Assembly: GCF_937863485.1 (NCBI RefSeq)
Contig: NZ_CALMFY010000170.1
Span: 1 to 50,328, forward strand
DNA: 50,328 nt
Origin: an uncultured Nostoc sp.
GTDB taxonomy: Bacteria; Cyanobacteriota; Cyanobacteriia; Cyanobacteriales; Nostocaceae
Direction of reading: 5' to 3'
Below are positions 26,289-34,820 of this stretch, in pieces (the stretch's first letter is position 1; each line of letters opens with the position of its first letter). Position numbers and translations under genes: made by a program. Under the pieces are notes generated by a model. It was not told the origin of the DNA, searched no databases, and saw nothing but the letters and a program-made list of their open reading frames with translations.

Positions 26289-28517
26289 GTGGTTCAAAGT
26301 AGTCTAAATCCTCATATAACTCCAGCTTCTGAAACTGAACCAAGTTACGGACAAATGTTTGCCGTATTTGTGCGAAGATTTCCTTGGTTCTTAGCAGTAT
26401 TAATTAGTTGTATTGCACTTGCAGGTATAGTAACTTTTAAGACAAAACCAACTTATAAAAGTTCGATGCAACTGCTAGTAGAACCTAACTATCAAGGTAA
26501 GACAGAAGGAGCAGGGTTAGACAACCAGTTTACCGACTCTAATGTTGTGATAGATACTGCAACTCAGCTTAACTTGATGCAGAGTTCAGGACTCATCCAA
26601 AAAGCAGTTGATAAACTTCAGTCTAATTATCCTGATATAACTTCAGCAGAAATTAAAACTTCTTTGGTCTTAACTCAAATAAGGAGCAAAGAAGATAATG
26701 TCGCTACTAAAATCTTTCAAGTTGAATACACTGCTGGAGATCCAGAAAAAACACAAAAAGTTCTAGGTGCAATTCGACAAGTTTATGTGGAATATAACAA
26801 AGAACAACAGAATTCGCGTTTACAAAAAGGTCTGCAAATTATCAGGGAACAGTTAAGTAAAGCCAGTGAAGAAGTAAACGCGGCCGAGACAAATTTACAA
26901 AGGTTTCGGAGAAATCAGAACTTAATTGATCCAGAGTCACAGGCCAAAGCTATTGAGACAGCTTTGAACAATATTGCCCAAGAGCGACAGACAACTCGTT
27001 CTCAGTATGGGGAAGCTTTGGCACGCCAAAAATCTTTGGAAGAACAACTTAACCGTTCTCCCCAAAATGCTCTAGTTGCTTCCCGCCTGAGTCAGTCTAC
27101 TCGCTATCAAGGCTTACTGAACGAAATCCAAAAAACAGAACTGGCACTAGCACAAGAACGCTTACGCTTTACAGATCAGACTCCGAGTGTGCAAAAGTTC
27201 AAAGAACAGCTTCAAAGCCAGAAGGAATTATTGCAACAAGAAGTAGGAAGGACTTTAGGCCCACAATCTGCTGGTGCATTCAGTTCTGGAGACTCTCTCC
27301 TCGAAAAAGGACAGCTCGGTGAAATTGATCTCAGCCTTGCTGGTCAGCTAGTGGAAACACAGACCAATATAGTTGCTTTAACTGCTCGCGATCAAACTTT
27401 GGCCCAGAAAGAAAACGAGTTGCGTATGGAAATTAAACGCTTCCCGCCTCTGTTGGCTTATTACAATCGGATGCTACCCCAATTGCAATTTAGTCGTGAA
27501 AGGTTAGAGCAGCTTTTAAGAGCAGAACAGCAATTGCGGCAAGAACTTTCCAAGGGTGGATTTAATTGGGAAGTGGTAGAAGATCCTCAAAAAGGCGCAC
27601 AATTAGGCCCCAATCTCCAACAGAATTTGCTGTTAGGTGCTGTCGTTGGGTTTATGTTAGGAGGGATTGCTGCCTTTATTCGGGAATCGGCTGATGATGC
27701 AGTTCACACCACTGCTGAGTTAGAAAAGCAAATGGCTATGCCGTTGTTGGGAACAACTCCCAAGTTACCGCCAGCCAAACCCAGAGAATCAATGATCAAG
27801 TTACCTTTTGGTAAGCCAGAAGTTCTCGCCCCCTGGACAATTCAGGTATTACAATCTCCACCGCGTTGGGAATCGCTGGATCTGATTTACAAGAATATTG
27901 AACTTTTAAATACTGTTGCTAACTTGAAATCTTTGATGATTACCTCGGCTTTAGCCGATGAGGGTAAATCAGCTTTGGCCTTGGGTCTGGCGATGAGTGC
28001 TGCCCGTTTACACAAAAGGGTGTTACTGATTGATGCCAACTTACGTGATCCCAGCCTGCACCAACAACTGAATCTTCCCAATGAACAGGGGCTTTCAACT
28101 CTATTGGCTAGTGATGCAACTTTACCCAACCAGATTAGTTTTCAATACTCAGGTTCCGCCTACATCGATATTTTGACCGCTGGCCCCAAACCTGCTGACC
28201 CAGCTAATCTGTTAAGTTCCCCTCGGATGATGCAATTAATGGCAGCATTTGAGGAAAACTATGATTTGGTACTCATAGATGCTCCCCCAGTTCTCGGTTT
28301 AGTGGATGCTATGCTCACCGCATCATCTTGTCGTAGCGTGGTCATGGTGGCAAGCATTGGGATTGTGACGCGAAGTCAGCTTACTCAAGCGACAGCCATG
28401 TTAAGTAAGTTAAATCTGATTGGGGTTGTAGCTAACGGGGTATCAAACTCTAGCAGTAATTACGTACCCTATATCAAACAACAACAATTAGCTCTGCGTC
28501 AAGCTGTAGAAAAGTAG
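26289..28517 (+). CDS. Wzc/GumC-like polysaccharide co-polymerase with tyrosine autokinase domain
   Basis: A 742-residue inner-membrane protein that sets chain length and drives polysaccharide export. Start is GTG at 26289. Visible: TM1 at about 31-50 (FLAVLISCIALAGIVTF), long periplasmic coiled coil at about 185-420, TM2 at about 441-462 (LLLGAVVGFMLGG), and a BY-kinase domain with Walker A (ALADEGKSA, ~555-563), Walker A' (VLLIDAN, ~578) and Walker B (LVLIDAPPV, ~659). The usual PGEGKS reads ADEGKS. The C-terminal tyrosine cluster is short: only two Tyr in SNYVPYIKQ, so autophosphorylation capacity may be limited. The stop is followed at once by a CTAG MITE. It lies before hepC and matches the expected HEP co-polymerase. 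Confidence 0.9.
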   Translation: MVQSSLNPHITPASETEPSYGQMFAVFVRRFPWFLAVLISCIALAGIVTFKTKPTYKSSMQLLVEPNYQGKTEGAGLDNQFTDSNVVIDTATQLNLMQSSGLIQKAVDKLQSNYPDITSAEIKTSLVLTQIRSKEDNVATKIFQVEYTAGDPEKTQKVLGAIRQVYVEYNKEQQNSRLQKGLQIIREQLSKASEEVNAAETNLQRFRRNQNLIDPESQAKAIETALNNIAQERQTTRSQYGEALARQKSLEEQLNRSPQNALVASRLSQSTRYQGLLNEIQKTELALAQERLRFTDQTPSVQKFKEQLQSQKELLQQEVGRTLGPQSAGAFSSGDSLLEKGQLGEIDLSLAGQLVETQTNIVALTARDQTLAQKENELRMEIKRFPPLLAYYNRMLPQLQFSRERLEQLLRAEQQLRQELSKGGFNWEVVEDPQKGAQLGPNLQQNLLLGAVVGFMLGGIAAFIRESADDAVHTTAELEKQMAMPLLGTTPKLPPAKPRESMIKLPFGKPEVLAPWTIQVLQSPPRWESLDLIYKNIELLNTVANLKSLMITSALADEGKSALALGLAMSAARLHKRVLLIDANLRDPSLHQQLNLPNEQGLSTLLASDATLPNQISFQYSGSAYIDILTAGPKPADPANLLSSPRMMQLMAAFEENYDLVLIDAPPVLGLVDAMLTASSCRSVVMVASIGIVTRSQLTQATAMLSKLNLIGVVANGVSNSSSNYVPYIKQQQLALRQAVEK

Positions 28518-28752
28518 CTAGTACCGCAAGGCGGAAGTCAAAAGGAGCCAGTGCGTTGGGGAGCCAGCGCGGTCTTGGGGGTTTCCCCCATGAGCGACTG
28601 GCGTCCGGCTCTGCCGACTTGAACGCCAGTTGCTTCTCCCAAGGGGAGACGCAACTGGCGTTCAAAAGTCAAAAGTCAAAAGTCAAAAGAAATACAGCGT
28701 AAACGTTTCGTTGATTTGAAATGGGTTGTTTATTTCCGCCGCGCTGTACTAG
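28518..28752. mobile_element. CTAG-bordered MITE, copy B, with nested repeat
   Basis: Borders CTAG at 28518-28521 and 28749-28752. It starts one base after the Wzc-like TAG stop. The left part TACCGCAAGGCGGAAGTC and the right end TTTCCGCCGCGCTGTA match copies A and C. A nested ~130-bp unit (GGAGCCAGTGCGTTGG to ACTGGCGTTC) interrupts the AGTCAAA run, making this copy longer (235 bp). Confidence 0.8.
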
Positions 28753-28772
28753 TACGGCTACGATAGATCCCC

Positions 28773-28805
28773 AGATCCCCGACTTCTTAGAGAAGTCGGG
28801 GATCT
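28773..28805. terminator. Perfect 15-bp stem-loop AGATCCCCGACTTCT
   Basis: AGATCCCCGACTTCT and its exact complement flank a TAG loop. Downstream is TAATTAGTTTAA with no proper T run. A relative (AGAACCCCAACTT) is at 38519-38551. It could act as a bidirectional transcription barrier between the Wzc-like gene and hepC. Confidence 0.5.
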
Positions 28806-29419
28806 AATTAGTTTAAATGCAACACACGGTAGGGTGGCACAGCTGTTACCCTACTTTTTGATGAACAAAATTTAATTTTGATGCGATCAGGAAAATTCCA
28901 GTATATTTATACTATCTTTATGAGTTTTCAGAGAAATCACTGGCTCTTTAAAGAGTAAATAAAGAATTTATTTGAGCGATCGCTATTTCTATATAGTCTT
29001 ATATTCTAGAGATTAAAGCACCTTCATAAAGGCTAGAAGACAAGAGTGGACTGGTTTTGTTAAATATCTCGATCCAATCAACACCTCAGTGCAATTAAAC
29101 GTAGATATAGATTCATGGGTAATTTCCCTCTACATTTCTCTACTTTCAGTAGTTACCGGAAAATCATGATTTGCCCATGAATATTAATAGTAGCGGTGAT
29201 TGCTACCTATGTAATTAGTATCTGTTTAATTTGTATATCTCTACACCAGCAGAATTCTGGACGATATGTGCTTGGCTGAGTGGCAAATAGTAATAACATA
29301 TTTTGCCCTCAATTATCTCCAACTTTTTGGACTTACAACAAGATTCGGATTTGGGTCAAAGGCATTGATAGCCTTTGATAACGCCTCAGCAATTCACTCC
29401 TGTATAAACCCAAAGACAT
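28806..29419. other. Leader region upstream of hepC
   Basis: About 600 bp with no gene. AT-rich, with one HIP1 site near 28976-28983 (GCGATCGC) and no clear ribosome site before the hepC ATG at 29420. It probably holds the hepC promoter and developmental control sites, but I could not find an NtcA-type GTA-N8-TAC box. Confidence 0.45.
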
Positions 29420-30139
29420 ATGACAACTTCAATAATTCCAACTCTAGAAAATTTATATGATGTAACCCAGGAACACCAAGAGAATCGTGGGTACTGCACA
29501 CTCCAGTGGCGGCGGGGTAAGCTGTTGGTGAAGCCGCCTGGACGAGTTAAACAACCATATCTGCCTTCATTAGATAGTAAGCGATCGTTAGTAGAATGCT
29601 TACAACATTCTCCTGTAAGTTTGGTAAGCATAGATCCAAAGCTGGGTGAGACTTTGCTCAGGTTTTGGGCAGATGCATGTGAAGAAGCTAAAAAACCAAT
29701 ATTCCTAAGCATACCCGCTGGCAATAAAGTGCCTAACCAACCCTTGAGACAATTGCAGCGACTAATTGATTGGATTGCTGCTTTGGTGTTGTTGCTATTA
29801 GTAAGTCCAGTCATGTTGGGATTGATTGTGTTAATGCAGGTTTACTCGCCAGGATCACTTTTTTGCCGTGAGTGGCGTGTTGGAGAACGCGGTAAACTCT
29901 TTCAAGCAATCAGGTTTTGCACACACAACATCACACCGCTAGGGCGTTGGATGGGTAAATCCAGTCTGGACAATCTGCCCCAGTTATTTAACGTGCTACG
30001 GGGTGACATGAGTTTGCTCGGATCTCGTTGTTGGACTTTAGAAGATGCAGTACAGCTAAATAAACTACCAGAAGTTACGGCTTCATGGGAAGTAGAAGCA
30101 CAGCCCCACTTGTTACATCTGGATAACCAAACACTTTGA
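29420..30139 (+). CDS. hepC: HepC-type heterocyst envelope sugar transferase
   Basis: A 239-residue member of the bacterial sugar transferase (phosphoglycosyl transferase) family. A poorly conserved N-terminus of about 108 residues is followed by the membrane hairpin (DWIAALVLLLLVSP, 117-130), SPGSLFCREWRVGERGKLF (143-161) and SSLDNLPQLFNVLRGDMSLL (181-200). In active PglC/WbaP enzymes about 15 to 20 residues with an Asp-Glu dyad lie between the RFxT and TxLG motifs; here RFCTHNITPLG joins them directly, so the dyad is absent. This may be a feature of HepC. The gene lies 138 bp before hepA, as in Anabaena PCC 7120, where hepC mutants have defective heterocyst envelopes. Confidence 0.88.
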   Translation: MTTSIIPTLENLYDVTQEHQENRGYCTLQWRRGKLLVKPPGRVKQPYLPSLDSKRSLVECLQHSPVSLVSIDPKLGETLLRFWADACEEAKKPIFLSIPAGNKVPNQPLRQLQRLIDWIAALVLLLLVSPVMLGLIVLMQVYSPGSLFCREWRVGERGKLFQAIRFCTHNITPLGRWMGKSSLDNLPQLFNVLRGDMSLLGSRCWTLEDAVQLNKLPEVTASWEVEAQPHLLHLDNQTL

Positions 30140-30180
30140 GAATTCAGAAGTCACAATTCTGACTCCTAACTCCTGAATTC
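30140..30180. repeat. Inverted repeat in the hepC-hepA gap
   Basis: GAATTCAG (30140-30147) and CTGAATTC (30173-30180) are inverted repeats around a GACTCCTAACTCCT segment, part of a widespread Nostoc repeat. It starts right after the hepC stop and abuts the MITE in this gap. It could serve as hepC terminator. Confidence 0.5.
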
Positions 30181-30263
30181 TTTGTGAAACTGTACAAAAT
30201 CAGGCTTAGTAAGACTTGGGGCAAAATCCTTTTGTTCTATGCGACCTCACAGATAATCGGTAT
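30176..30263. mobile_element. MITE relative filling the hepC-hepA promoter region
   Basis: Starting AATTCTTTGTGAAACTG and ending ACCTCACAGATAATCGGTAT, this matches the element at 17459-17548 over about 85 bp. The right terminal repeat is intact; the left ACCAATT end is worn to CTGAATT. The right end is just 15 bp before the annotated hepA ATG, so hepA's proximal promoter and leader lie inside it. Confidence 0.75.
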
Positions 30264-30277
30264 TACATACCAAATTA

Positions 30278-32143
30278 TTGTTAGAAAAATCCATGCATTT
30301 CCAACTTCCTCAACAACTTCGTAGTCTGCTCAAAGCTAGCAGCTTTTGGCAGGACAACTATTTGATATTGCAAGAATTTAAACACTTTCGCAAAATTGCA
30401 ACTCTAGCTCTGATATTCTCGATTTTGGCAGCAACTTTTGAAGGTGTGAGTATTGGGTTTTTACTTTCCTTTTTGCAAAGCTTAACTAGTCCCAATGCTC
30501 AACCTGTCCAGACAGGAATACACTGGTTTGACATTTGGATTTTGGGAGCCAAGACATCGGCAATTAATCGTTTGTACCGCGTATCTCTGTTAATTTTATT
30601 GAGTACTTGGTTACGTGCAATCTTTAATTACTTTTCCCAAGTCTACACTGAATTATCTCAACTACATCTTGCCGATCGCTTACGTAAGCAAATTTTTGAA
30701 GAGTTACAATCCTTGTCACTAAGTTACTTTGCCAAAACTCGTTCTGGTGAACTAATTAACACAATTACCACAGAAATTGAAAAAATCAGACAGGGTTTCA
30801 GTGGCGTAGCCTTTTTAGTAACTAGAGGACTAACAACCTTTGTCTACTTAATATCAATGTTTTTGATATCATGGCAACTGACCCTGATTTCAGCATTACT
30901 ATTTACACTTTTAGGTGTAGGGTTGTCCAATCTGAACGCTAGAGTCAGAGAATCAAGTTTTGGCATGACAACTGCTAATGCTAATTTTACATCAACAGCC
31001 ATAGAATTTATTAATGGCATTCGCACTGTTCACTCCTGTGGTACTCAAGAATTTGAACGTCAGCGTTACTACAAAGCTAGCGACAAGGTAATAAGTAGTA
31101 CAACTAAAGTTGTATTCACCTGGACACTTGTTAAGCCAATTGCCGAAGGTGTAGCGACTACCGTATTGATCGGAATGATTATTTTGGCGTTCACTAGCCT
31201 TGTTACCAATGGAACCCTACAAGTTGCTTCTTTGCTAACCTTTTTCTTTGTGCTATTTCGCTTTATCCCGTTTGTTCAAGATATTAATGGTACGAGAGCA
31301 TATCTCAGCACTTTACATGGCTCGGCAGACAACATTAAAAATATGTTGAAAAGTAATGATAAATATTACTTTAAAAATGGCAGAATTGAGTTCAAAGGGT
31401 TAAAAAGGTCAATAGATTTAGTATCTGTAGATTTTGGCTACGATGATGATAATCTAGTGCTACATAATATTACCCTTACTCTTGAAAAGGGAAAAATGAC
31501 AGCATTAGTCGGAGCATCTGGTGCTGGTAAAACAACCCTTGCTGATTTAATTCCCCGATTTTATAATGCTACAGATGGATATCTTTACATTGATGAAATT
31601 GATGTCCGGCAGTTTGAAATTCACTCCCTACGTCGGAAAATAGCTGTCGTCAGTCAGGATACTTTTATCTTCAATACTAATGTTTGGCAGAATATTTCTT
31701 ACGGAACTCCAGAAGCCACTAATGATGAAATTCAAGAAGCTGCTAGACAAGCGAATGCACTAGAATTTATTTTGGAAATGCCCGAAGGTTTTAATACCCA
31801 GCTTGGAGATAGAGGTGTTAGGTTATCTGGAGGACAAAGGCAGCGAATTGCTATTGCGCGTGCTTTACTGCGGAACCCAGAAATTTTGATTTTGGATGAA
31901 GCAACTAGCGCCTTAGATTCTGTATCTGAGCGCTTAATTCAAGATTCATTAGAAAAGCTATCTGTTGGGAAAACAGTAATTGCGATCGCTCACCGTCTTT
32001 CTACTATTTCTAAAGCAGATAAAGTTGTAGTTTTAGAACAGGGACGGATAGTAGAGCAAGGGAAGTATCAAGAACTGCTGGAACTCAAAGGCAAGCTTTG
32101 GAAATATCATCAAATGCAGTATGAAGTAAGGCAATCAGATTAG
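30278..32143 (+). CDS. hepA: HepA ABC exporter
   Basis: A 621-residue half-transporter, type I ABC exporter fold, that works as a homodimer in the inner membrane. The N-terminal ~340 residues hold about six hydrophobic helices. The ATPase domain has Walker A GASGAGKTT (~411-419), Q-loop VSQDTF, signature LSGGQRQRIAIARALL (~515), Walker B ILILDEATSALD (~534) and H-loop AHRLS (~570). HepA of Anabaena is about 607 residues and is needed to deposit envelope polysaccharide round heterocysts; transcription is developmentally controlled. Order hepC-hepA and neighbours support orthology. It probably flips lipid-linked repeat units, although substrate is inferred. Confidence 0.92.
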   Translation: MLEKSMHFQLPQQLRSLLKASSFWQDNYLILQEFKHFRKIATLALIFSILAATFEGVSIGFLLSFLQSLTSPNAQPVQTGIHWFDIWILGAKTSAINRLYRVSLLILLSTWLRAIFNYFSQVYTELSQLHLADRLRKQIFEELQSLSLSYFAKTRSGELINTITTEIEKIRQGFSGVAFLVTRGLTTFVYLISMFLISWQLTLISALLFTLLGVGLSNLNARVRESSFGMTTANANFTSTAIEFINGIRTVHSCGTQEFERQRYYKASDKVISSTTKVVFTWTLVKPIAEGVATTVLIGMIILAFTSLVTNGTLQVASLLTFFFVLFRFIPFVQDINGTRAYLSTLHGSADNIKNMLKSNDKYYFKNGRIEFKGLKRSIDLVSVDFGYDDDNLVLHNITLTLEKGKMTALVGASGAGKTTLADLIPRFYNATDGYLYIDEIDVRQFEIHSLRRKIAVVSQDTFIFNTNVWQNISYGTPEATNDEIQEAARQANALEFILEMPEGFNTQLGDRGVRLSGGQRQRIAIARALLRNPEILILDEATSALDSVSERLIQDSLEKLSVGKTVIAIAHRLSTISKADKVVVLEQGRIVEQGKYQELLELKGKLWKYHQMQYEVRQSD

Positions 32144-32454
32144 AAAGAATATCCAATTACCAAAATACTTGCAACATATAAATCGGCTGTATATCCCTAC
32201 AGCCGCAAGCCCCTACCTATTACCGCAAGGCGGAAGTCAAAAGTCAAAAGTCAAAAGTCAAAAGTATTATTGAATAAGCTCTTTAGGGATTTTAAATAGT
32301 TGCTCTATTTACGCCGTAGTGTACTATGTATCTATATCAGTAATTTGGTGAGATTACATTGCAAAAAAATAGTATTATCATACTCGTTATCTATAAAAAT
32401 AATTTGTTAAAAACTATTAAAAATAGTGCTATATACTGAACAATAACAGAAAAT
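32144..32454. other. hepA downstream region with a CTAT-bordered MITE
   Basis: A 311-bp gap. CGGCTGTATATCCCTACAGCCG at 32184-32205 forms a short palindrome that could end hepA transcripts. Then comes MITE copy C. The final 125 bp are AT-rich and unique and likely contain the next promoter. Confidence 0.5.
32217..32327. mobile_element. CTAT-bordered MITE, copy C
   Basis: CTAT occurs at 32217-32220 and again, in direct orientation, at 32324-32327. The core (32221-32323) is 103 bp, exactly the length of copy A's core. The direct CTAT pair shows that the four-base borders are target duplications, not part of the inverted repeats. Starts TACCGCAAGGCGGAAGTC; ends ACGCCGTAGTGTA. Confidence 0.85.
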
Positions 32455-33615
32455 ATGTACCAAAAAATATTTGACAAAGACCTGATTTATCAATGCTCCA
32501 ATTTTGAAGTAGGTGGGGGCGGAGGTGTCGAAACTTATTTAGCTTCTCTGTTTGAACATCGACCACCTGATATTAGCGATCGCGTGATAAAATCGCTGAA
32601 CAATGTTGATCAAAGCCAGTTTAAACTGCTGCATATCCACAGCCCAGATTTACTCTTGCAGCTTACAGGCGAATGTCCTACCATCTTCAGCGTTCATAAT
32701 CACTCATTCTACTGTCCTAGTGGCACAAAGTATTTAGCAGGGCAGCGCACGGTCTGCGATCGCAACTTCTCTTACTTGGGATGTACCTGGGGTAAACTAA
32801 TAGATAAATGTGGTAGCCGTAGACCTTTAAGAACTGTTAGAGAACTTCAAAAAACTCAGAATTTTTTAGATGTATTAAAAAAGGTAAAAATTACTTTTAT
32901 TGCTAATAGCGAATATGTGCGACAAGAGTTGATTCAAAACGGTGTACCCCCGGAACAGACTGTAACGCTACACTGTGGTATATCCGTACCAAAAACAGCA
33001 ACTGCACCTCTAAGTTTAGAAGTCCACCAAAATCATAGAATTTTGTTTGTGGGACGGATTGTTTCTGATAAAGGTCTGGAATGGTTGCTCAAAACTTTAA
33101 TACATACAGATCCACAAATTAAACTTGATATTGCAGGTGAAGGATGGGAACGACCACAGTTAGAAAAGTTAGCAAACACACTCAGATTAAGTAACCGAAT
33201 TACTTGGCATGGCTGGTGCGATCCTGACAAAATAAATAAACTTTATCAACAGTCTTTTGCAGTCATCTTCCCTAGTGTTTGGCCTGAACCTGCCGGTCTT
33301 GTAACTCTGGAAGCCTATGCTAATTATCGACCTGTAATTGGTAGTGCAGTCGGAGGTATTCCAGAGCATTTACGAGATGGAAAAACGGGTATTCTTGTTG
33401 CAGGTAATAATATCCAAAAGCTAGCTGATGCCATTCATGAGTTGTATACAGATTATCAAAAAAGCCGACACATGGGCGAACAAGGCCATGCTTTCTTGAT
33501 GAAGGAATTTACAATAGATGCTCATCTAAAAAATCTGCGAAAAATTTATGCGAAAACAATAGCTGAATTCGATTCAAAAGGTGAAAAAATATATAGTATA
33601 TCTCAAGCAAAATAA
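32455..33615 (+). CDS. GT4-family glycosyltransferase
   Basis: A 386-residue GT-B enzyme. Early glycine-rich loop GGGGGVETYL, then HSPDLLLQLTGE, a Cys-rich stretch (CPSGTKYL, CDRNFSYLGC), and in the C-terminal domain LFVGRIVSDKGLEWLL, GEGWERPQLE and PSVWPEPAGLVTLEAYANYRP with the conserved Glu pair. It should transfer a sugar onto the HEP unit. It follows hepA, as do glycosyltransferase genes in Anabaena PCC 7120. Six cysteines near residues 80-123 are uncommon for the family. Confidence 0.88.
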   Translation: MYQKIFDKDLIYQCSNFEVGGGGGVETYLASLFEHRPPDISDRVIKSLNNVDQSQFKLLHIHSPDLLLQLTGECPTIFSVHNHSFYCPSGTKYLAGQRTVCDRNFSYLGCTWGKLIDKCGSRRPLRTVRELQKTQNFLDVLKKVKITFIANSEYVRQELIQNGVPPEQTVTLHCGISVPKTATAPLSLEVHQNHRILFVGRIVSDKGLEWLLKTLIHTDPQIKLDIAGEGWERPQLEKLANTLRLSNRITWHGWCDPDKINKLYQQSFAVIFPSVWPEPAGLVTLEAYANYRPVIGSAVGGIPEHLRDGKTGILVAGNNIQKLADAIHELYTDYQKSRHMGEQGHAFLMKEFTIDAHLKNLRKIYAKTIAEFDSKGEKIYSISQAK

Positions 33616-33669
33616 CCTTAGATTAGTCAAAGAATTCAAGGGTACATCTTTAATTTATGAAATATAAAT

Positions 33670-34680
33670 ATGAAGGTAAAAAATATGTTATTGCATCAAG
33701 AAGACCAACAACCTTTAGTCAGCATTATTATCCCTACCTATAATCGACCAGAATATCTGAAGCAAGCGATCGCTAGTGCTATTAACCAGACTTATCAAAA
33801 TATTGAAATCATTGTTTCTGATAATTTTAGTTCAGAAAATCCTCAAGCTATTGCCGCATCTTTTGGTGATTCACGCATCAGATTTTGGCGACATCAGCAA
33901 AATGTCGGTATGCTAGCTAATCAGCAGCATGGTTTCAAGATGGCACGAGGTAAATATGTTGCTAGTCTCCATGACGATGACATCTGGAATGAAGATTTTT
34001 TAGCAAAGCTTGTACCAATACTAGAAGCAAATTCCGAGTTAATTATCGCTTTTTGCGACCAATATATTATAGATGCTAATGGCATAATTAATCATGTTGG
34101 AACTGAAGAAAACACACGTGGTTACAAGCGAGATAAATTAACACAAGGGATTCATCAACCTTTCTATAAAATTGGGTTAATAGATAAAAGTATACCCACT
34201 GCGGCAGCTTGTGTGATTCGCAATAATTTTGTGGATTGGGATAGTATTCCCCCAGAAGTTAGCGGCATGTGGGATTTATATTTAACTTACCTCTGTTGTG
34301 TATCTGGTTGTGGGGCTTACTACTATCCAGAAAGGCTGACGCGATATCGTGCCCATGAGCAAACTGATACCATGCTCAGTGGTAGTCGAGATATGCAGGC
34401 AAAAATTCGCAAAGCTAAAAGCGAAATATTTTGTTATCAAGTCTTTATGGAAGATACTCGTTTACAGCAATTTAAGACGTACTTTCAACAGAAATGGTTA
34501 GAAGCTAATACAACTTTGGGAATTGGTTTGCTACGAAGTGAACAGATAGCAGCAGCACGTCCTTATTTTTGGCAGGTATTGAATAAACAAAAATTTAATG
34601 CTCGAACTATCGCAGCACTTACTCTTAGTTTTACTCCCCAATTTTTAGCAAGCAAGTTAATTAAAATATCGAAATACTAG
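33670..34680 (+). CDS. Family 2 glycosyltransferase
   Basis: A 336-residue GT2 enzyme: VSIIIPTYNRPEYLKQAI, IIVSDNFSSENPQ, SLHDDDIWN (DxD metal site) and MWDLYLTYLCC. A nearby ATG at 33685 gives a start five residues shorter, but both are before the catalytic domain. It follows the previous GT4 by 54 bp and is probably cotranscribed. Sugar specificity unknown. Confidence 0.9.
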   Translation: MKVKNMLLHQEDQQPLVSIIIPTYNRPEYLKQAIASAINQTYQNIEIIVSDNFSSENPQAIAASFGDSRIRFWRHQQNVGMLANQQHGFKMARGKYVASLHDDDIWNEDFLAKLVPILEANSELIIAFCDQYIIDANGIINHVGTEENTRGYKRDKLTQGIHQPFYKIGLIDKSIPTAAACVIRNNFVDWDSIPPEVSGMWDLYLTYLCCVSGCGAYYYPERLTRYRAHEQTDTMLSGSRDMQAKIRKAKSEIFCYQVFMEDTRLQQFKTYFQQKWLEANTTLGIGLLRSEQIAAARPYFWQVLNKQKFNARTIAALTLSFTPQFLASKLIKISKY

Positions 34681-34820
34681 AGCAATCGTATCTAAATTTT
34701 TGAGTTTATTTTTTAACGAACCACAGAGATGCAGAGGACACAGAGAGAATAAAAATAAGATTATTTTCAACTCTTTTTTTAAAATTTTGCGTGAGTTTAT
34801 CTTACTCAGGAAGATAGTTT

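Noticed and set aside
28474..28665. 63-codon minus-strand frame after the Wzc-like gene
   Set aside because: Covers the nested repeat of MITE copy B and the antisense of the Wzc end.
29200..29419. NtcA-type box upstream of hepC
   Set aside because: No GTA-N8-TAC with proper spacing was found; GTATTACATAC near hepA has only five bases between halves.
29266..29460. 64-codon frame before hepC
   Set aside because: It overlaps the hepC start, has no ribosome site and matches no family.
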